64,000 bases of DNA. Source: Balaenoptera acutorostrata. Taxonomy: Eukaryota > Chordata > Mammalia > Artiodactyla > Balaenopteridae. The notes beneath the pieces are model-generated. The model ran no database searches. It saw only the letters and a list, made by a program, of their open reading frames with translations, and had not been told where the DNA came from. The position numbers were made by a program, and so were the translations under genes. Shown here piece after piece: positions 57,947 to 64,000 of this stretch. Within the stretch, counting starts at the first letter, position 1. Every line of letters starts with the position of its first letter. The stretch covers positions 23,085,268 to 23,149,267 of the forward strand of contig NC_080074.1 of the NCBI RefSeq assembly GCF_949987535.1. Reading direction: 5' to 3'.

Positions 57947-58665
57947 CAGGGCCAGCTACATAGTTTGCAGGATCCAAAATGTGGGGCCTGGCCAGGGGTG
58001 GGGAAGTCGATTTCCCCTTCCCACAGACCCATCACCCCAACCTATGGCAGATGAGAGACTCCCTCCCCTGCCCCGCCAAGGGATAACTATCTCGAGGCCA
58101 GGATGTGCTTGGTCTTTGGGTTGGAGGAAGTGAGAGGCCTCTGCTGAGTCATTCACCATGTTGCCCAGCAAACACACTATGAGCTGCTGCTTGGGGCAGC
58201 GATGGCCGTCGGCTTGCTTACCCCAAGAAGCCACGGGGTGGATGGCCCTCCACACCAAGACCACCCACCAGCACCAGGGGAGGAAGGAGAGTAAGGGCAG
58301 AATGAAAGCCAGCCCCTGCCCCGCCCTTCTCAATGCCACCTGATTGCTACCCCAGGCAAAGGGCAGCAGCATTTGTGGGGTGATCCAGGGAGGGGCCAGG
58401 GGTACCTGGGCAGGGCCCTGGGCAGCAGGAGGTAGGGAGCAGACAGCTAAAAACTCACCCTAGGAAGGCAGTATCACATGTGCACTGAGGTTCTAAGCCC
58501 CAGCACATGCTCCATAGTCCCATCAGACTTCATTTACAAACACCGATTTGAAGTTAAAATTATTCAGAATTGCAAGACTGCAGAGCATTAAACCAAACTC
58601 TGGGCTCTTCTGAGAACTAGGCCCTATGGGACAGCACTAATCACATGCCCGTGAAGCCAGCCCTG
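57947..58665. mobile_element. Inverted-repeat-bounded, GC-rich segment (probable DNA transposon)
   Basis: The ends CAGGGCCAGCT (57947-57957) and AGCCAGCCCTG (58655-58665) are inverted repeats with one mismatch. Adjacent sequence (ATGTGGGGCCTGGCC at the left; GAGCATTAAACCAAACTCTG and AACTAGGCCCTATGGGACAG at the right) resembles a dispersed mammalian repeat. The centre (58090-58460) is much more GC-rich than the rest of the window. Overlapping frames on both strands reach 138 codons without known domains. Confidence 0.55.
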
Positions 58666-59904
58666 ATCACAGTGGATATGCAAGTGCTTCAAAAACTTTA
58701 AATGCTGTATAAATGTAAAGCATTATTGCTGTAATCACCAGTAGGAAATAATATTAGGCCCTAGCAACTCTGTTGGCTTTTACTTAGTAGCCCCAGATTT
58801 GTAAGAACAAAGGAGACCTCTGAGATATTTGTTCTTCCCCCAGGGAAGAAATATGTTCCCAGATATTTCAAGTGACCGTGGTCACGCATTCTGAGTGACA
58901 GGGTGAAACCGGAGTTTTCAGGGAGCGTCCTTGCCCTCCTCACAGATCTCCCTTGTAATAGATAGGCCAAGGAGGAGATCTGGACTCCTCCTCAGATCAG
59001 AATTGTGGATTCTCCCTTCTAAGCAGAAAAAGGAACTCCCGCCCTAGAGCTTCCCACAGCATCTGCTCCCCGCTGCCCACCTCCCCAACCTCCAGGAACA
59101 AGGGGCTCTCTGTCCCATACCTTCTATTAACTCAGAACTTGAAAAGCTGGGATGTCCCAGTGCCTTGAGTCGCTCCTCAGTCCTGTAGGCCCGGCTGGGC
59201 TTCAGCACCCCTCTACACCATGTTAGGCATAGATCTGATTTCACACATTTCAATAGAGCAGATCTGCAAGAGCATTATTTATATTTATGGGAGCATCCAG
59301 TGATTTGGAATAAATCAGTTATTAAACAACTTCTTGGTCTACATCATAATTAGAAAAAGCAGCTGAGAGAAAGGGGGAAAAAATGCAAATTAGAACATTC
59401 TCACCCTCCATAGCCACTAGGGACCCATTTAGTGCAAAGTTGTAATTTACTAAATGATAGCCTAATGGCCTGAAAGAGTTAACATGGCTTCCCACGTTAT
59501 TTCCACCCAGAGAATCATTTCTGCCCTAGGGGTACGAGGGCTCACCCTCCCCTCAGTGCAGACCGTGTACAGACCTAGCAGCTTAAATGGATTTTCACAG
59601 TTCGGCACTACAGACCCCACTTAAGTGTTCATCAGACAGGGGTGGGCACAAGTTCCACGAGGGGCTTTCTGCCTCTCCTCACCCCCACCCACACCTGGTC
59701 AGAAACTCCTGGGAGCTTACGTTCCTTTTATGCTGGGGTCTTTCCTTCAGAGCCAGGGAGGGTGACAGCAGCGCCACCACCAAGTGTTAGGCTGGGCACT
59801 GCTCTGCAAGTGAGGGGATGTTTCAGAGCAAAGCTGGTATCAGTCACTGTTCTGACATGGCCCCCTTCATAGCATCTTGCCTAATGCAGTAGCTGCAGGG
59901 TCAT
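58666..59904. other. Unique DNA with a candidate conserved block at 59220-59480
   Basis: No repeat was recognised. The block 59220-59480 is AT-rich but complex. It contains a perfect octamer ATGCAAAT (59383-59390) and a TAATTA core (59347-59352), a pattern seen in enhancers bound by POU and homeodomain factors. Evidence is sequence appearance only. Confidence 0.3.
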
Positions 59905-60105
59905 GGGAAAATACATGAGGCTTGGAGTTAGGAATTTTGAATTCCAGCCATGGTTCTGCTGCTTACTAGCTGTGTGCCCTTGAGCAAGTCGATGAACCTC
60001 TCAGGGACTCAGTTTCATTATCTATGAAACAGGAACAGTATTAGCCGTACCAACCTCTGGGTTGCTGTTTAGAGGATTACTTGAGATAGCATGTGAATAT
60101 ATTTT
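59905..60105 (-). mobile_element. MIR SINE
   Basis: Antisense MIR: AGGCTTGGAGTTAGGAATTT, CTGCTGCTTACTAGCTGTGT, ACCTCTCAGGGACTCAGTTT. Confidence 0.85.
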
Positions 60106-60142
60106 TTCAGCTAGAAAATATCTTATAACTGATCATTTTTTA

Positions 60143-60375
60143 AGGAGACAGCATGGCATAGAGAAGAAACCATGGGTCTCAGAGCCATACACCCCAGATT
60201 TAATTCCAATGCTGTTAGATCTTGGAAAAATTACTTAACCTCTCAGAGCCTCCATAATTTCTTCATCCGGAAAAAAGATGGTAATAGAATCATAGTAACA
60301 ACCCTCCAGGGTTGTTGAGGTAATGCATATAAAGTCCTAGTACATAGTAGGTACATAAGAAATATGTTTCTTCCC
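60143..60375 (-). mobile_element. MIR SINE, second in tandem
   Basis: Antisense MIR: GACAGCATGGCATAGAGAAG, CTGTTAGATCTTGGAAAAAT, TTAACCTCTCAGAGCCTCCA, and the end CATAGTAGGTACATAAGAAA. Confidence 0.85.
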
Positions 60376-60814
60376 TTCCTGTCTCTTTCCTAGTCCCAGA
60401 AACATCTTCCACAGGTATGCACTTCTCTTTAGCTCCAGAACCTCAAAGTCAGGCTCCACTCCCCCGTGGCTCAGGCAAACTCTGCTGCAGCCTCATGCTG
60501 AGTTCTCTGGCCCCTCTCCTCTGCCTCCCAAGGTGCTGGCAGGAAGAGAGAAGGGAGAACCTGATCTTGAGTGTTGAACATAAACATGTTATTCTGACCT
60601 GCACCCATGTGACAAAAGTCCATGCAAAAATTGTTCTTGATGATTTCTTAATTAACACTGATTCAGATTCAGTTAAAATTTTTTAAAATTTATAGAGCTG
60701 TCCCATGCCCTTGGAAGTATTGACCCCACTGGTTTACAGTACCTCTTTAGGTAACTAGCAGAACCCTCATCTTTCCCCACACAAACTTGTTCCTTCCCTG
60801 TTTTTTTGCCATAT
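60376..60814. other. No recognised feature
   Basis: Unique sequence. Frame 60417-60686 has no known domain. Confidence 0.5.
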
Positions 60815-61010
60815 GTCTAATATCCAGAGGTCATCCTGGACTCCACCTTCTCTCTTGCCCTCACCCACCATTCAGCCACCAGGTCACTGAGATACTACAT
60901 CTTTGTATCTCCAGATCCATCCCTGTCCACTTTATCCCCACCCCCTCCCCCAGCCCTTACCTCAGCCCCGTATCATTTCTCACCTGAATTTCTGAAGTGG
61001 CTTCCAAAAT
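60815..61010 (+). mobile_element. L2 LINE fragment
   Basis: Sense L2: GGTCATCCTGGACTCCACCT, then CATTCAGCCACCAGGTCACT and CTCACCTGAATTTCTGAAGT. Confidence 0.65.
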
Positions 61011-61014
61011 CATT

Positions 61015-61120
61015 TTTATATCAGATTATTTTGAGAATTAAATGAGATAATAAATTTTACATTTGTTAGCATAACATAGCACAAGGCCCCTGCCCCCCAG
61101 TAGGTACAAAATAAATGGTA
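61015..61120 (-). mobile_element. MIR SINE fragment
   Basis: Antisense MIR 5' end: TGAGAATTAAATGAGATAAT, then AGTAGGTACAAAATAAATGG. Confidence 0.6.
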
Positions 61121-61344
61121 ACTATACAAAAGTTTCAGAAAAGAAGTTCTCCCTTAGTTTAAGAAGACTTTTGTAGGAGTAAAAGCCCCAACAGTGGGAT
61201 AGGCTTCTTCAGTTGATAATGAGCTACCTGTCACTGGAAGAGTCCAAGTCTTGTTTGAGTAACTCTTTCACTAGAAGTTATAGAGGAGAGTCAGACATCA
61301 GATGGGAAGTTGAGATAAACTGTGTTTAAGTTCCCTTCCAAGTA

Positions 61345-61830
61345 AGTCAGGACACTTTCAATTACAAGTGCCAGAAACCCAACTCAAAATAAGGAATTTA
61401 TTGGCTCACGAAAGAGACGAAGTCCAGAGGTTTCAGGCAGGACTGGATCCAGAGCCTTGAATGCTTTCACTGGAGTTCTTCAGTCTCTCACTCCATACTT
61501 CCACTCTGCTCCCTCTGCAGTGGCTGCACCCTCGGGCAGACCCTCCCCGCAGGATGGACATTGGCAGCTCCAGGCATTAAGTTCAGCACCCTAGCAATGC
61601 CAGTGTCATCGGCTCAGAAACGTCAGTGAAAAGAGTTCCCCTCTTTCCCAGTGTTTCCTATAGAGTCCTGGTCCTGACCCTCCCTGAACGAACTACTGTG
61701 GCTGAGTGATGGAACCCTTTGTTAGGCCAGTGGATCACGGGTCCTCTCCATGGTCAGATCTTCTAGGGCTTTCTAGAACTTCATGGCTCAGGGCTGGAGA
61801 GGTGGGTCCCCAGTGAAAAATCAGACTATT
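61345..61830 (+). repeat. Unclassified dispersed repeat
   Basis: Blocks AGAAACCCAACTCAAAATAA, GAATTTATTGGCTCACGAAA, GACTGGATCCAGAGCC, and a GAACGAACTACTGTGGCTGA region recur in mammalian genomes as far as I recall, but I cannot name the family. See also 18640-18800. Confidence 0.5.
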
Positions 61831-61920
61831 GGTAACAAAAGTAGAGGGACTGGGTATTAAGCAGGAAAAAACAGTGAATATCAACCGTACCTTCCTATCC
61901 TAAGATTCAGTTATTCCAAC

Positions 61921-62052
61921 CCAAAATTATTATTTTAATATAATTAATATTAATATAATTGTTATATTAATATTAATATAATCCATATAATGGTATAATT
62001 AATCTTTAAATAAACTAGTATTAAAATAATGATTTTAATATGTATTATGTAA
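61921..62052. repeat. AT-rich low-complexity tract
   Basis: Mixed TAATAT units over about 130 bases. Confidence 0.85.
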
Positions 62053-62374
62053 TTCTTTCTCCCTTTGTCCCTCTAGTATATTTCAGTACTCCTAAGGTAC
62101 ATTACTACAGAATTAGCATAATGACATACCTAATCACCAAATAATAGGCTGTCTTGTCCTCCACAAAATCCTGTGGGGGGAAAAAACTTTATTATGAGTC
62201 TACTGTACAAAAAGTCACTCTCCACTCTCAGGTGCGTGGGCGCTTCTTCACCTACGCAGCTGATAAGCACACCAAAAGGTGCTATAGGAATGAGCTTTGT
62301 TATTTAGTTCAATTGATAAGTTGGAGTAGCCTCTTGATTCTGAAGGCTTATGAACTAATTCTAGAGTGAATTTA

Positions 62375-62615
62375 ATTCTTTGGTTAAATAATTATTGTGC
62401 TCCAGGTATTATGGTAGATTTTTTTACATGGGTGCACACATTTAATCCTTAAACGACATCCTTAAAGAACAATTATCCCTATTTTACAGATGCAGGAACT
62501 GAGGTGCACCAAGGTTAGCAACTTGCTTAGAGCCTACAACTAGTAAATTATAGAGCCAGACTTGAACTCAGGTCGGAGCCCACAGCCTTCTTCTGTACAT
62601 TATACTACCTCCTTA
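62375..62615 (+). mobile_element. MIR SINE
   Basis: Sense MIR, nearly complete: ATTATTGTGCTCCAGGTATT, CTATTTTACAGATGCAGGAA, AACTTGCTTAGAGCCTACAA, AGAGCCAGACTTGAACTCAG. Confidence 0.85.
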
Positions 62616-64000
62616 AGGTCTCCAATTACAAGTCTCCACTATGCTGTAAACCATATTTTTCTGAACAAAAAATCAGATCTCATGGTCTGACTCATTTAAA
62701 GGGAGCTGTCCTGGGAAAGCTGGAGTGTACAGCCACTTAGTGAAAAAGACATCCAGATCAGATTACTGGAGCATTGTCTTCTCATAGCTAACTTTGAAAG
62801 TTGCTGCCAGCGTTGTACACAGCTGTTTGGTTGTCTAAAGGTGTTAGAAGGATGAGGTACTTAACACCTGTGCTGTGCGGCTGAGACTGATACTCAGGGG
62901 CTGCTTGTAAGCAAAGTCTGCAAGCGAATGTCTTAGCTCAGGCCTTGAAAGTAGTTAGCATCCAGAAGGAGTCCCTAGGTCTAATTCAGAAGACTGGGGC
63001 AGAACATTCCTGGCAGATGGGCTTCAGTGTTTACATTCATTCCCCCTGGATTCCAAGCCTGCTTGCCTTCAGGAAAAAGTGTAGAAGTCTCTTCTGCTCT
63101 GGGTTAGCTTGGTAGTTAGACCTGTAAATATGCCCATGGTTAATAGGTAGTCTATAAATTGTTTTAAATTTACTATCCAAATGAATTTTTCCACAGCAAA
63201 AGTATGATCATGCAATAGAAATAATAAAATCTATGAGCATTGGAAGTCGGCCTATGCCTTACGTGCCTCATTAATGACAAGCAAGCGCTGAGTATAAGGG
63301 AGAGCCACATTGCTTCTGCAGTGGACACACACTGCCAACAGCTACACATGCCCAAACACTACTCAGAGCCTTCCCTAACACTTACCTCTTGTAGAACTCC
63401 TTGATTTTGTCGCTTTGCCGTTACACAGACTCTTTCCCTCTGACACACGTGCCATGCCCTCTATCTACACATACCAATTTTTTTTTTTTTTACAAAATTT
63501 AGTCCCACTTTCCACATATTAGAAGGTAAAACTCCACAATATCATGATTATAAAGCCATATTCATAGTGCTCCTATCTCTACAATAGCTTAGTTCTGAAA
63601 TATCTTTCTGTTAGAAACTTGTTCATGCAGTTAAAACGATTTATTTGGGAGTGAGGTTTTCTGAAACTTTTCTATCCTAGCCAGCGGGCCATGTATCATC
63701 ACACGGTGTAAAATGGAAAATGTGGGCGCTGTCCAGAGTTCTGACCTCAAACCTTCTCTTTCGTAATTATACACGTGGTTCTAGTTGATGGCAGTTCCAC
63801 TCCCAGGCCCTCCAACTACCAGGAATTAGCTGATAGCAAATCATATTTCTTGCCCTCACCTCTCTCCTCAGCTCCAGATTTATATTCTGTCTGCTTTCTG
63901 CATGTGTCTATTTGGAAAGCAACTAAAATTCAATGTCTCAAGCTTTCTTTCAAGTGTTCAATAAATACTCAACGTAATTCCTATCTGGGGTCAAGAGCTG
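62616..64000. other. No recognised feature
   Basis: Unique sequence with a T-run at 63479-63491. A weak L2-like end (GTTCAATAAATACTCAACG) lies near 63956. No gene was recognised. Confidence 0.45.

Noticed and set aside
57956..58372. 138-codon frame in the GC-rich segment as a gene
   Set aside because: GC-rich DNA keeps frames open by chance. The opposite strand also has open frames, and an inverted-repeat element surrounds it.

Overview
This window looks like ordinary nuclear DNA of a cetartiodactyl mammal, most likely a cetacean. The main evidence is four copies of a tRNA-Glu-derived SINE of the CHR type (27755-28114, 33866-34164, 44138-44488 on the minus strand, 48231-48527) together with young L1 tails of the whale/cow type. 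Base composition, microsatellites and ancient mammal-wide repeats (MIR, L2, MaLR, hAT-Charlie, Tigger, old L1M) fit that reading. I see no bacterial, viral or organellar genes. Family names come from recalled consensus sequences, not a database search, so subfamily names are approximate.

I could not support any host protein-coding exon, tRNA, rRNA or snRNA gene. The longer open frames are L1 ORF2 remnants, SINE readthroughs, frames through tandem repeats (GATA, ATGT) or chance frames in L2 and unique DNA. The window is best read as intergenic or deep intronic sequence.

Layout. 1-2.1 kb: three stacked L1 3' ends. 2.1-10.2 kb: sparse MIR/L2, a Charlie-type element broken by a composite SINE/L1 insert, an AT-rich unique block (6.6-7.1 kb), then long L2 copies. 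10.2-18.6 kb: mostly L2, with one Tigger element and one L1 inserted inside an L2. 18.6-24.2 kb: unique DNA, a GATA array beside a MaLR LTR, and a 650-bp Tigger element. 24.4-25.7 kb: an L1 with a 17-bp target-site duplication. 26-29.9 kb: MIRs, one SINE and unique DNA. 30-36.4 kb: a nearly complete but decayed ancient L1 on the minus strand, split by a SINE. 36.4-41 kb: L2 and unique DNA. 41-49 kb: the densest zone of recent insertions (two L1s, two SINEs) within older MIR, L2 and L1M. 49-57 kb: MIR/L2 with a MaLR LTR inside an L2. 57-64 kb: a GC-rich inverted-repeat segment, a candidate conserved block near 59.3 kb, then MIR/L2.

The clearest biology is the nesting of insertions, readable from target-site duplications. 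I did not find a convincing undescribed system. The most unusual signals are structural: a composite SINE-L1 insert, a 26-nt exact copy placed 1.6 kb away inside the old L1, a local AT-rich duplication, and two L1 copies starting at the same consensus position.
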